DNA of 64,000 bases from Rhabditoides inermis (lineage: Eukaryota > Nematoda > Chromadorea > Rhabditida > Rhabditidae), in the NCBI GenBank assembly GCA_963966185.1, contig CAWZYM010000154.1, positions 682,001 through 746,000 of the forward strand. Direction: 5' to 3'. This document shows positions 1 to 12,020 of the stretch, one piece after another; positions within the stretch are counted from its first letter, which is position 1; each line of letters begins with the position of its first letter. The notes beneath the pieces are model-generated. The model saw only the letters and a list, made by a program, of their open reading frames with translations, searched no databases and was not told the DNA's origin. The position numbers and the translations under genes were made by a program.

Positions 1-1226
1 CTAAATGAGTTCGTAGTTCTACGAAATGAGTTTGCAAATCTACGAAATGAGTTCGTAAATCTACGAAATGAGTTCGTAGTTCTACGAATTGAGTTCGTAG
101 ATCTACGAAACCAGTTCGTAGTTCTACGAAATGAGTTCGTAGATCTACGAAACGAGTTCATAGATCTACGAAATGAGCTCGTAGATCTACGAAATGAGTT
201 CGTAGATCAACGAAATGAGTTTGCAAATCTACGAAATGAGCTCGTAGATCTACAAAATGAGTTCGTAGTTCTACGAAATGAGTTCGTAGTTCTACTAAAT
301 GAGTTCGTAGTTCTACGAAATGAGTTTTGAGTCTATCCTGAGAGTTTTTCCTGAGAGTCTATCCTGAGAGTTATTCCTGCGTTGTCCTGAGACTTTATCC
401 TGAGAGTTTATCCGAAGACTTTATCCTGAGAGTCTATCCTGAGAGTTTATCCTGAGAGTCTATCATGTGTTTTCCTGAGTTTGTCCTGAGAGTCTATCCT
501 GTGTTGTCCTGTGTTTGTCCTGAGAGTTTATCCTGAGAGTTATTCCTGGGTTGTCCTGAGACTTTATCCTGTGAGTTTATCCTGAGAGTTTATCCTGAGA
601 GTTTATCCTGAGAGTTTATCCTGAGAGTTTGTCCTGAGACTTTATCTTAAGAGTTTTGCCTGAGAGTTTATCCGGAGACTTTATCTTGAGAGTCTATCCT
701 GAGAGTTTATCCTGAGAGTCTAGCCTGTGTTGTCCTGAGTTTGTCCTGAGAGTTTATCCTGAGAGTTTATCCTGAGAGTTTTTTTCTGAAAGTTTATCCT
801 GATACTCTATCCTGAAAGTCTATCTTGTGTTGTTCTGTGTTTGTCCTGAGAGTTTATCCTGAGAGTTATTCCTGGGTTGTCCTGAGACTTTATCCTGAGA
901 GTTTATCCTGAGAGTTTATCCTAATCTACACATTCTACACAATAGTTTTAGAATCTACACATTCTACACATTTGTTTTAGAATCTACACAATCTACACAA
1001 TTGTTTTAGAATCTACACAATCTACACAATTGTTTTAAAATCTACACATTTTACACAATTGTTTAAGAATCTACACATTCTACACATTTGTTTAAGAATC
1101 TTTACAATCTACACAATTGTTTAGGAATCTACACATTCTACACAATTGTTTTAGAATCTACACATTTTACACAATTGTTTAAGAATATACACATTCTACA
1201 CAAATGAGAGTTTATCCTGAGAGTTA
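1..1226. repeat. HOR copy 0, partial at window start, short C
   Basis: A occupies 1-328 and is cut by the window edge. B is 329-922, C 923-1203 and the bridge 1204-1226. C is only 281 bp instead of 512: an internal 231 bp (eight C units) is missing. The same short C recurs at 17524-17804, which marks this copy as a duplicate of that region. Confidence 0.93.
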
Positions 1227-2890
1227 AACCAGTTCGTAGTTCTACGAAATGAGTTCGTAGATCTACGAAACGAGTTCATAGATCTACGAAATGAGTTCGT
1301 AGATCTACGAAATGAGTTCGTAGTTCAACGAATTGAGTTCGTAGATCTACGAAACGAGTTCGTAGTTCTACGAAATGAGTTCGTAGATCTACGAAACGAG
1401 TTCATAGATCTACGAAATGAGTTCGTAGTTCTACTAAATGAGTTCGTAGTTCTACGAAATGAGTTTGCAAATCTACGAAATGAGTTCGTAAATCTACGAA
1501 ATGAGTTCGTAGTTCTACGAATTGAGTTCGTAGATCTACGAAACCAGTTCGTAGTTCTACGAAATGAGTTCGTAGATCTACGAAACGAGTTCATAGATCT
1601 ACGAAATGAGCTCGTAGATCTACGAAATGAGTTCGTAGATCAACGAAATGAGTTTGCAAATCTACGAAATGAGCTCGTAGATCTACAAAATGAGTTCGTA
1701 GTTCTACGAAATGAGTTCGTAGTTCTACTAAATGAGTTCGTAGTTCTACGAAATGAGTTTTGAGTCTATCCTGAGAGTTTTTCCTGAGAGTCTATCCTGA
1801 GAGTTATTCCTGCGTTGTCCTGAGACTTTATCCTGAGAGTTTATCCGGAGACTTTATCCTGAGAGTCTATCCTGAGAGTTTATCCTGAGAGTCTATCATG
1901 TGTTTTCCTGAGTTTGTCCTGAGAGTCTATCCTGTGTTGTCCTGTGTTTGTCCTGAGAGTTTATCCTGAGAGTTATTCCTGGGTTGTCCTGAGACTTTAT
2001 CCTGTGAGTTTATCCTGAGAGTTTATCCTGAGAGTTTATCCTGAGAGTTTATCCTGAGAGTTTGTCCTGAGACTTTATCTTAAGAGTTTTGCCTGAGAGT
2101 TTATCCGGAGACTTTATCTTGAGAGTCTATCCTGAGAGTTTATCCTGAGAGTCTAGCCTGTGTTGTCCTGAGTTTGTCCTGAGAGTTTATCCTGAGAGTT
2201 TATCCTGAGAGTTTTTTTCTGAAAGTTTATCCTGATACTCTATCCTGAAAGTCTATCTTGTGTTGTTCTGTGTTTGTCCTGAGAGTTTATCCTGAGAGTT
2301 ATTCCTGGGTTGTCCTGAGACTTTATCCTGAGAGTTTATCCTGAGAGTTTATCCTAATCTACACATTCTACACAATAGTTTTAGAATCTACACATTCTAC
2401 ACATTTGTTTTAGAATCTACACAATCTACACAATTGTTTTAGAATCTACACAATCTACACAATTGTTTTAAAATCTACACATTTTACACAATTGTTTAAG
2501 AATCTACACATTCTACACATTTGTTTAAGAATCTTTACAATCTACACAATTGTTTAGGAATCTACACATTCTACACAATTGTTTTAGAATCTACACATTC
2601 TACACAATTGTTTAAGATGCTACACATTCTACACAATTGTTTAAGAATCTACACACTCTACACAACTGTTTAAGAATTTACACATTCTACACAATTGTTT
2701 TAGATTCTACACAATCTGCACAACTGTTTTAGAATCTACACATTCTACACAATTGTTTAGAATCTACACATTCTACACAACTGTTTAGGAATCTACACAT
2801 TCTACACAATTGTTTTAGAATCTACACATTTTACACAATTGTTTAAGAATATACACATTCTACACAAATGAGAGTTTATCCTGAGAGTTA
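1227..2890. repeat. HOR copy 1, full length (1664 bp)
   Basis: A 1227-1761, B 1762-2355, C 2356-2867, bridge 2868-2890. This is a convenient reference copy, with all three segments at their modal lengths of 535, 594 and 512 bp. Confidence 0.95.
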
Positions 2891-4554
2891 AACCAGTTCG
2901 TAGTTCTACGAAATGAGTTCGTAGATCTACGAAACGAGTTCATAGATCTACGAAATGAGTTCGTAGATCTACGAAATGAGTTCGTAGTTCAACGAATTGA
3001 GTTCGTAGATCTACGAAACGAGTTCGTAGTTCTACGAAATGAGTTCGTAGATCTACGAAACGAGTTCATAGATCTACGAAATGAGTTCGTAGTTCTACTA
3101 AATAAGTTCGTAGTTCTACGAAATGAGTTTGCAAATCTACGAAATGAGTTCGTAAATCTACGAAATGAGTTCGTAGTTCTACGAATTGAGTTCGTAGATC
3201 TACGAAACCAGTTCGTAGTTCTACGAAATGAGTTCGTAGATCTACGAAACGAGTTCATAGATCTACGAAATGAGCTCGTAGATCTACGAAATGAGTTCGT
3301 AGATCAACGAAATGAGTTTGCAAATCTACGAAATGAGCTCGTAGATCTACAAAATGAGTTCGTAGTTCTACGAAATGAGTTCGTAGTTCTACTAAATGAG
3401 TTCGTAGTTCTACGAAATGAGTTTTGAGTCTATCCTGAGAGTTTTTCCTGAGAGTCTATCCTGAGAGTTATTCCTGCGTTGTCCTGAGACTTTATCCTGA
3501 GAGTTTATCCGGAGACTTTATCCTGAGAGTCTATCCTGAGAGTTTATCCTGAGAGTCTATCATGTGTTTTCCTGAGTTTGTCCTGAGAGTCTATCCTGTG
3601 TTGTCCTGTGTTTGTCCTGAGAGTTTATCCTGAGAGTTATTCCTGGGTTGTCCTGAGACTTTATCCTGTGAGTTTATCCTGAGAGTTTATCCTGAGAGTT
3701 TATCCTGAGAGTTTATCCTGAGAGTTTGTCCTGAGACTTTATCTTAAGAGTTTTGCCTGAGAGTTTATCCGGAGACTTTATCTTGAGAGTCTATCCTGAG
3801 AGTTTATCCTGAGAGTCTAGCCTGTGTTGTCCTGAGTTTGTCCTGAGAGTTTATCCTGAGAGTTTATCCTGAGAATTTTTTTCTGAAAGTTTATCCTGAT
3901 ACTCTATCCTGAAAGTCTATCTTGTGTTGTTCTGTGTTTGTCCTGAGAGTTTATCCTGAGAGTTATTCCTGGGTTGTCCTGAGACTTTATCCTGAGAGTT
4001 TATCCTGAGAGTTTATCCTAATCTACACATTCTACACAATAGTTTTAGAATCTACACATTCTACACATTTGTTTTAGAATCTACACAATCTACACAATTG
4101 TTTTAGAATCTACACAATCTACACAATTGTTTTAAAATCTACACATTTTACACAATTGTTTAAGAATCTACACATTCTACACATTTGTTTAAGAATCTTT
4201 ACAATCTACACAATTGTTTAGGAATCTACACATTCTACACAATTGTTTTAGAATCTACACATTCTACACAATTGTTTAAGATGCTACACATTCTACACAA
4301 TTGTTTAAGAATCTACACACTCTACACAACTGTTTAAGAATTTACACATTCTACACAATTGTTTTAGATTCTACACAATCTGCACAACTGTTTTAGAATC
4401 TACACATTCTACACAATTGTTTAGAATCTACACATTCTACACAACTGTTTAGGAATCTACACATTCTACACAATTGTTTTAGAATCTACACATTTTACAC
4501 AATTGTTTAAGAATATACACATTCTACACAAATGAGAGTTTATCCTGAGAGTTA
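2891..4554. repeat. HOR copy 2, full length
   Basis: A 2891-3425, B 3426-4019, C 4020-4531, bridge 4532-4554. It carries private variants TACTAAATAAG in A and GAGAATTTTTTTCTG in B. These are shared with the next copy and with the copies at 19492 and 21156. Confidence 0.95.
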
Positions 4555-6218
4555 AACCAGTTCGTAGTTCTACGAAATGAGTTCGTAGATCTACGAAACG
4601 AGTTCATAGATCTACGAAATGAGTTCGTAGATCTACGAAATGAGTTCGTAGTTCAACGAATTGAGTTCGTAGATCTACGAAACGAGTTCGTAGTTCTACG
4701 AAATGAGTTCGTAGATCTACGAAACGAGTTCATAGATCTACGAAATGAGTTCGTAGTTCTACTAAATAAGTTCGTAGTTCTACGAAATGAGTTTGCAAAT
4801 CTACGAAATGAGTTCGTAAATCTACGAAATGAGTTCGTAGTTCTACGAATTGAGTTCGTAGATCTACGAAACCAGTTCGTAGTTCTACGAAATGAGTTCG
4901 TAGATCTACGAAACGAGTTCATAGATCTACGAAATGAGCTCGTAGATCTACGAAATGAGTTCGTAGATCAACGAAATGAGTTTGCAAATCTACGAAATGA
5001 GCTCGTAGATCTACAAAATGAGTTCGTAGTTCTACGAAATGAGTTCGTAGTTCTACTAAATGAGTTCGTAGTTCTACGAAATGAGTTTTGAGTCTATCCT
5101 GAGAGTTTTTCCTGAGAGTCTATCCTGAGAGTTATTCCTGCGTTGTCCTGAGACTTTATCCTGAGAGTTTATCCGGAGACTTTATCCTGAGAGTCTATCC
5201 TGAGAGTTTATCCTGAGAGTCTATCATGTGTTTTCCTGAGTTTGTCCTGAGAGTCTATCCTGTGTTGTCCTGTGTTTGTCCTGAGAGTTTATCCTGAGAG
5301 TTATTCCTGGGTTGTCCTGAGACTTTATCCTGTGAGTTTATCCTGAGAGTTTATCCTGAGAGTTTATCCTGAGAGTTTATCCTGAGAGTTTGTCCTGAGA
5401 CTTTATCTTAAGAGTTTTGCCTGAGAGTTTATCCGGAGACTTTATCTTGAGAGTCTATCCTGAGAGTTTATCCTGAGAGTCTAGCCTGTGTTGTCCTGAG
5501 TTTGTCCTGAGAGTTTATCCTGAGAGTTTATCCTGAGAATTTTTTTCTGAAAGTTTATCCTGATACTCTATCCTGAAAGTCTAGCTTGTGTTGTTCTGTG
5601 TTTGTCCTGAGAGTTTATCCTGAGAGTTATTCCTGGGTTGTCCTGAGACTTTATCCTGAGAGTTTATCCTGAGAGTTTATCCTAATCTACACATTCTACA
5701 CAATAGTTTTAGAATCTACACATTCTACACATTTGTTTTAGAATCTACACAATCTACACAATTGTTTTAGAATCTACACAATCTACACAATTGTTTTAAA
5801 ATCTACACATTTTACACAATTGTTTAAGAATCTACACATTCTACACATTTGTTTAAGAATCTTTACAATCTACACAATTGTTTAGGAATCTACACATTCT
5901 ACACAATTGTTTTAGAATCTACACATTCTACACAATTGTTTAAGATGCTACACATTCTACACAATTGTTTAAGAATCTACACACTCTACACAACTGTTTA
6001 AGAATTTACACATTCTACACAATTGTTTTAGATTCTACACAATCTGCACAACTGTTTTAGAATCTACACATTCTACACAACTGTTTAGAATCTACACATT
6101 CTACACAACTGTTTAGGAATCTACACATTGTACACAATTGTTTTAGAATCTACACATTTTACACAATTGTTTAAGAATATACACATTCTACACAAATGAG
6201 AGTTTATCCTGAGAGTTA
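4555..6218. repeat. HOR copy 3, full length
   Basis: A 4555-5089, B 5090-5683, C 5684-6195, bridge 6196-6218. C carries a CACATTGTACAC variant near 6124 and a CAACTGTTTAGAATC variant near 6078. Both reappear 16601 bp downstream in the copy at 21156. Confidence 0.95.
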
Positions 6219-7266
6219 AACCAGTTCGTAGTTCTACGAAATGAGTTCGTAGATCTACGAAACGAGTTCATAGATCTACGAAATGAGTTCGTAGATCTAC
6301 GAAATGAGTTCGTAGTTCAACGAATTGAGTTCGTAGATCTACGAAACGAGTTCGTAGTTCTACGAAATGAGTTCGTAGATCTACGAAACGAGTTCATAGA
6401 TCTACGAAATGAGTTCGTAGTTCTACTAAATGAGTTCGTAGTTCTACGAAATGAGTTTGCAAATCTACGAAATGAGTTCGTAAATCTACGAAATGAGTTC
6501 GTAGTTCTACGAATTGAGTTCGTAGATCTACGAAACCAGTTCGTAGTTCTACGAAATGAGTTCGTAGATCTACGAAACGAGTTCATAGATCTACGAAATG
6601 AGCTCGTAGATCTACGAAATGAGTTCGTAGATCAACGAAATGAGTTTGCAAATCTACGAAATGAGCTCGTAGATCTACAAAATGAGTTCGTAGTTCTACG
6701 AAATGAGTTCGTAGTTCTACTAAATGAGTTCGTAGTTCTACGAAATGAGTTTTGAGTCTATCCTGAGAGTTTTTCCTGAGAGTCTATCCTGAGAGTTATT
6801 CCTGCGTTGTCCTGAGACTTTATCCTGAGAGTTTATCCGGAGACTTTATCCTGAGAGTCTATCCTGAGAGTTTATCCTGAGAGTCTATCATGTGTTTTCC
6901 TGAGTTTGTCCTGAGAGTCTATCCTGTGTTGTCCTGTGTTTGTCCTGAGAGTTTATCCTGAGAGTTATTCCTGGGTTGTCCTGAGACTTTATCCTGTGAG
7001 TTTATCCTGAGAGTTTATCCTGAGAGTTTATCCTGAGAGTTTATCCTGAGAGTTTGTCCTGAGACTTTATCTTAAGAGTTTTGCCTGAGAGTTTATCCGG
7101 AGACTTTATCTTGAGAGTCTATCCTGAGAGTTTATCCTGAGAGTCTAGCCTGTGTTGTCCTGAGTTTGTCCTGAGAGTTTATCCTGAGAGTTTATCCTGA
7201 GAGTTTTTTTCTGAAAGTTTATCCTGATACTCTATCCTGAAAGTCTATCTTGTGTTGTTCTGTGTT
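6219..7266. repeat. HOR copy 4, truncated in B by family D
   Basis: A 6219-6753 is complete. B runs 6754-7266 and stops within its last part at TTCTGTGTT, where other copies continue TTCTGTGTTTGTCCTG. Family D sequence follows directly. C and the bridge are absent. Confidence 0.93.
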
Positions 7267-7483
7267 GGAAGTTAGGAAGAAGTTAGCAAGAATTTAGGAA
7301 GAAGTTAGGAAGAAGTTAGGAAGAAGTTAGGAAGAAGTTAGGAAGAAGTTAGGGAGAAGTTAGGAAGAAGTTAGGAAGAAGTCAGGAAGAAGTTAGGAAG
7401 AAGTTGGGAAGAAGTTAGGAAGAAGTTGGGAAGAAGTTGGGAAGAAGTTAGGAAGAAGTTAGGAAGAAGTTGGAAACAATAGT
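7267..7483. repeat. Isolated island of family D 11-bp satellite
   Basis: About 217 bp of GTTAGGAAGAA units starts with GGAAGTTAGGAAGAAG and ends in the first part of the D punctuation, AAACAATAGT. The variant order (GCAAGAATTT, GGGAGAAG, GTCAGG, paired GTTGGG units) matches the D array near 45974-46180, with one extra 11-bp unit. It is a displaced D fragment inside the A-B-C array, more than 38 kb from the main D array. Confidence 0.92.
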
Positions 7484-10356
7484 CCACGAAATGAGTTCAT
7501 AGATCAACGAAATGAGTTCGTAGATCTACGAAATGAGCTCGTAGATCTACGAAGTTCGTAGTTCAACGAATTGAGTTCGTAGATCTACGAAATGAATTCG
7601 TAGATCTACGAAATGAGTTCGTAGATCTACGAAATGAGCTCGTAGATCTACGAAATGAGTTCGTAGACCAACGAAATGAGTTTGCCAATCTACGAAATGA
7701 GTTCATAGATCTACGAAATGAGCTCGTAGATCTACGAAATGAGTTCGTAGTTCTACGAAATGAGCTCGTAGATCTACGAAATGAGTTCGTAATAGTACGA
7801 AATGAGTTCGTAGTTCTACGAAATGAGTTCGTAGATCTACGAAATGAGTTCGTAGTTCTACGAATTGAGTTCGTAGATCTACGAAACGAGTTCGTAGTTC
7901 TACGAAATGACTTCGTAGATCTACGAAATGCATTCGTAGTTCTACGAAATGAGCTCGTAGATCTACGAAATAAGTTCGTAGTTCTACGATATGAGTTCGT
8001 AGATCTACGAAATGAGTTTGCAAATCTACGAAATGAGTTCGTAGATCTACGAAATGAGTTCGTAGATCTACGAAATGAGTTCGTAGTTCTACGAATTGAG
8101 TTCGTAGATCTACGAAACGAGTTCGTAGTTCTACGAAATGACTTCGTAGATCTACGAAACGAGTTCATAGATCAACGAAATGAGTTTGCAAATCTACGAA
8201 ATGAGTTCGTAGATCTACGAAATGAGTTCGTAGTTCTACGAACTGAGTTCGTAAATCTACGAAACGAGTTCGTAGTTCTACAAAATGAGTTCGTAGATCT
8301 ACGAAACGAGTTCATAGATCTACGAAATGAGTTCGTAGTTCTACGATATGAGTTCGTAGATCTAAGAAATGAGTTTGCAAATCTACGAAATGAGTTCGTA
8401 GATCTACGAAATGAGTTCGTAGATCTACGAAATGAGTTCGTAGTTCTACGAATTGAGTTCGTAGATCTACGAAACGAGTTCGTAGTTCTACGAAATGACT
8501 TCGTAGATCTACGAAACGAGTTCATAGATCAACGAAATGAGTTTGCAAATCTACGAAATGAGTTCGTAGATCTACGAAATGAGTTCGTAGTTCTACGAAT
8601 TGAGTTCGTAACTCTACGAAACGAGTTCGTAGTTCTACAAAATGAGTTCGTAGATCTACGAAACGAGTTCATAGATCTACGAAATGAGTTCGTAGTTCTA
8701 CGAATGAGTTTGCGAATCTACGAAATGAGTTCGTAGATCTACGAAATGAGTTCGTAGTTCTACGAATTGAGTTCGTAGATCTACGAAACGAGTTCGTAGT
8801 TCTACGAAATGAGTTCGTAGATCTACGAAACGAGTTCATATATCTACGAAATGAGTTCATAGATCTACGAAATGAGTTCATAGATCTATTCATAGATCTG
8901 AGAGTCTATCCTGTGTTGTCCTGAGTTTGTCCTGAGAGTTTATCCTGAGAGTTTATCCTGAGAGTTTATCCTGAGAGTTTTTTTCTGAAAGTTTATCATG
9001 ATACTCTATCCTGAGAGTCTATCCTGTGTTGTCCTGTGTTTGTCCTGAGAGTTTATTCTGAGAGTTATTCCTGAGTTGTCCTGAGACTTTATCCTGAGAG
9101 TTTCTCCTGAGATTTTATCCTGAGACTTTAGCTTAAGAGTTTTGCTTGAGAGTTTATCCTGAGAGTTTATCCTGAGACTTTATCTCAAGAGTTTTGCCTG
9201 AGAGCTTATCCTGAGAGTTTATCCTGAGAGTCTATCCTGAGAGTTTTTCCTGAGAGTCTATCCTGAGAGTTATTCCTGCGTTGTCCTGAGACTTTATCCT
9301 GAGAGTTTATCCGGAGACTTTATCCTGAGAGTCTATCCTGAGAGTTTATCCTGAGAGTCTATCATGTGTTTTCCTGAGTTTGTCCTGAGAGTCTATCCTG
9401 TGTTGTCCTGTGTTTGTCCTGAGAGTTTATCCTGAGAGTTATTCCTGGGTTGTCCTGAGACTTTATCCTGTGAGTTTATCCTGAGAGTTTATCCTGAGAG
9501 TTTATCCTGAGAGTTTATCCTGAGAGTTTATCCTGAGAGTTTGTCCTGAGACTTTATCTTAAGAGTTTTGCCTGAGAGTTTATCCGGAGACTTCATCTTG
9601 AGAGTCTATCCTGAGAGTTTATCCTGAGAGTCTAGCCTGTGTTGTCCTGAGTTTGTCCTGAGAGTTTATCCTGAGAGTTTATCCTGAGAGTTTTTTTCTG
9701 AAAGTTTATCCTGATACTCTATCCTGAAAGTCTATCTTGTGTTGTTCTGTGTTTGTCCTGAGAGTTTATCCTGAGAGTTATTCCTGGGTTGTCCTGAGAC
9801 TTTATCCTGAGAGTTTATCCTAATCTACACATTCTACACAATAGTTTTAGAATCTACACATTCTACACATTTGTTTTAGAATCTACACAATCTACACAAT
9901 TGTTTTAGAATCTACACAATCTACACAATTGTTTTAAAATCTACACATTTTACACAATTGTTTAAGAATCTACACATTCTACACATTTGTTTAAGAATCT
10001 TTACAATCTACACAATTGTTTAGGAATCTACACATTCTACACAATTGTTTTAGAATCTACACATTCTACACAATTGTTTAAGATGCTACACATTCTACAC
10101 AATTGTTTAAGAATCTACACACTCTACACAACTGTTTAAGAATTTACACATTCTACACAATTGTTTTAGATTCTACACAATCTGCACAACTGTTTTAGAA
10201 TCTACACATTCTACACAATTGTTTAGAATCTACACATTCTACACAACTGTTTAGGAATCTACACATTCTACACAATTGTTTTAGAATCTACACATTTTAC
10301 ACAATTGTTTAAGAATATACACATTCTACACAAATGAGAGTTTATCCTGAGAGTTA
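7484..10356. repeat. HOR copy 5 with long divergent A and B blocks
   Basis: A-type 7484-8899 (1416 bp), B 8900-9821 (922 bp), C 9822-10333, bridge 10334-10356. The A block contains variants not seen in the standard copies, such as GTAGACCAACG, GTAATAGTACG, GAATTCGTAG and GACTTCGTAG. The B start lacks the usual GAGTTTTGAG junction and instead joins at ATTCATAGATCTGAGAG. The block is repeated at 31204-33554. Confidence 0.93.
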
Positions 10357-12020
10357 AACCAGTTCGTAGTTCTACGAAATGAGTTCGTAGATCTACGAAA
10401 CGAGTTCATAGATCTACGAAATGAGTTCGTAGATCTACGAAATGAGTTCGTAGTTCAACGAATTGAGTTCGTAGATCTACGAAACGAGTTCGTAGTTCTA
10501 CGAAATGAGTTCGTAGATCTACGAAACGAGTTCATAGATCTACGAAATGAGTTCGTAGTTCTACTAAATGAGTTCGTAGTTCTACGAAATGAGTTTGCAA
10601 ATCTACGAAATGAGTTCGTAAATCTACGAAATGAGTTCGTAGTTCTACGAATTGAGTTCGTAGATCTACGAAACCAGTTCGTAGTTCTACGAAATGAGTT
10701 CGTAGATCTACGAAACGAGTTCATAGATCTACGAAATGAGCTCGTAGATCTACGAAATGAGTTCGTAGATCAACGAAATGAGTTTGCAAATCTACGAAAT
10801 GAGATCGTAGATCTACAAAATGAGTTCGTAGTTCTACGAAATGAGTTCGTAGTTCTACTAAATGAGTTCGTAGTTCTACGAAATGAGTTTTGAGTCTATC
10901 CTGAGAGTTTTTCCTGAGAGTCTATCCTGAGAGTTATTCCTGCGTTGTCCTGAGACTTTATCCTGAGAGTTTATCCGGAGACTTTATCCTGAGAGTCTAT
11001 CCTGAGAGTTTATCCTGAGAGTCTATCATGTGTTTTCCTGAGTTTGTCCTGAGAGTCTATCCTGTGTTGTCCTGTGTTTGTCCTGAGAGTTTATCCTGAG
11101 AGTTATTCCTGGGTTGTCCTGAGACTTTATCCTGTGAGTTTATCCTGAGAGTTTATCCTGAGAGTTTATCCTGAGAGTTTATCCTGAGAGTTTGTCCTGA
11201 GACTTTATCTTAAGAGTTTTGCCTGAGAGTTTATCCGGAGACTTTGTCTTGAGAGTCTATCCTGAGAGTTTATCCTGAGAGTCTAGCCTGTGTTGTCCTG
11301 AGTTTGTCCTGAGAGTTTATCCTGAGAGTTTATCCTGAGAGTTTTTTTCTGAAAGTTTATCCTGATACTCTATCCTGAAAGTCTATCTTGTGTTGTTCTG
11401 TGTTTGTCCTGAGAGTTTATCCTGAGAGTTATTCCTGGGTTGTCCTGAGACTTTATCCTGAGAGTTTATCCTGAGAGTTTATCCTAATCTACACATTCTA
11501 CACAATAGTTTTAGAATCTACACATTCTACACATTTGTTTTAGAATCTACACAATCTACACAATTGTTTCAGAATCTACACAATCTACACAATTGTTTTA
11601 AAATCTACACATTTTACACAATTGTTTAAGAATCTACACATTCTACACATTTGTTTAAGAATCTTTACAATCTACACAATTGTTTAGGAATCTACACATT
11701 CTACACAATTGTTTTAGAATCTACACATTCTACACAATTGTTTAAGATGCTACACATTCTACACAATTGTTTAAGAATCTACACACTCTACACAACTGTT
11801 TAAGAATTTACACATTCTACACAATTGTTTTAGATTCTACACAATCTGCACAACTGTTTTAGAATCCACACATTCTACACAATTGTTTAGAATCTACACA
11901 TTCTACACAACTGTTTAGGAATCTACACATTCTACACAATTGTTTTAGAATCTACACATTTTACACAATTGTTTAAGAATATACACATTCTACACAAATG
12001 AGAGTTTATCCTGAGAGTTA
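10357..12020. repeat. HOR copy 6, full length
   Basis: A 10357-10891, B 10892-11485, C 11486-11997, bridge 11998-12020. B carries the variant ACTTTGTCTTGAG, shared with the copy at 13376. It is the first half of a 3019-bp dimer. Confidence 0.95.

Noticed and set aside
1325..1594. Minus-strand 89-codon frame, repeated in most HOR copies (for example 2989, 10455, 56863)
   Set aside because: It is an automatic result of a 21-bp stop-free unit. It has no independent coding signal, ends at array variants, and is destroyed by a single change in the copy at 40550.
1227..1761. CENP-B box in family A
   Set aside because: TTCG is present, but the required A and CGGG positions of the CENP-B consensus do not line up, since the palindrome has ACGAA there.
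1227..1761. Heat-shock elements (GAA/TTC inverted pairs) in family A
   Set aside because: GAA and TTC occur, but their spacing (5 bp across the linker, 10 bp within the palindrome) is not the 2-bp gap of a heat-shock element.
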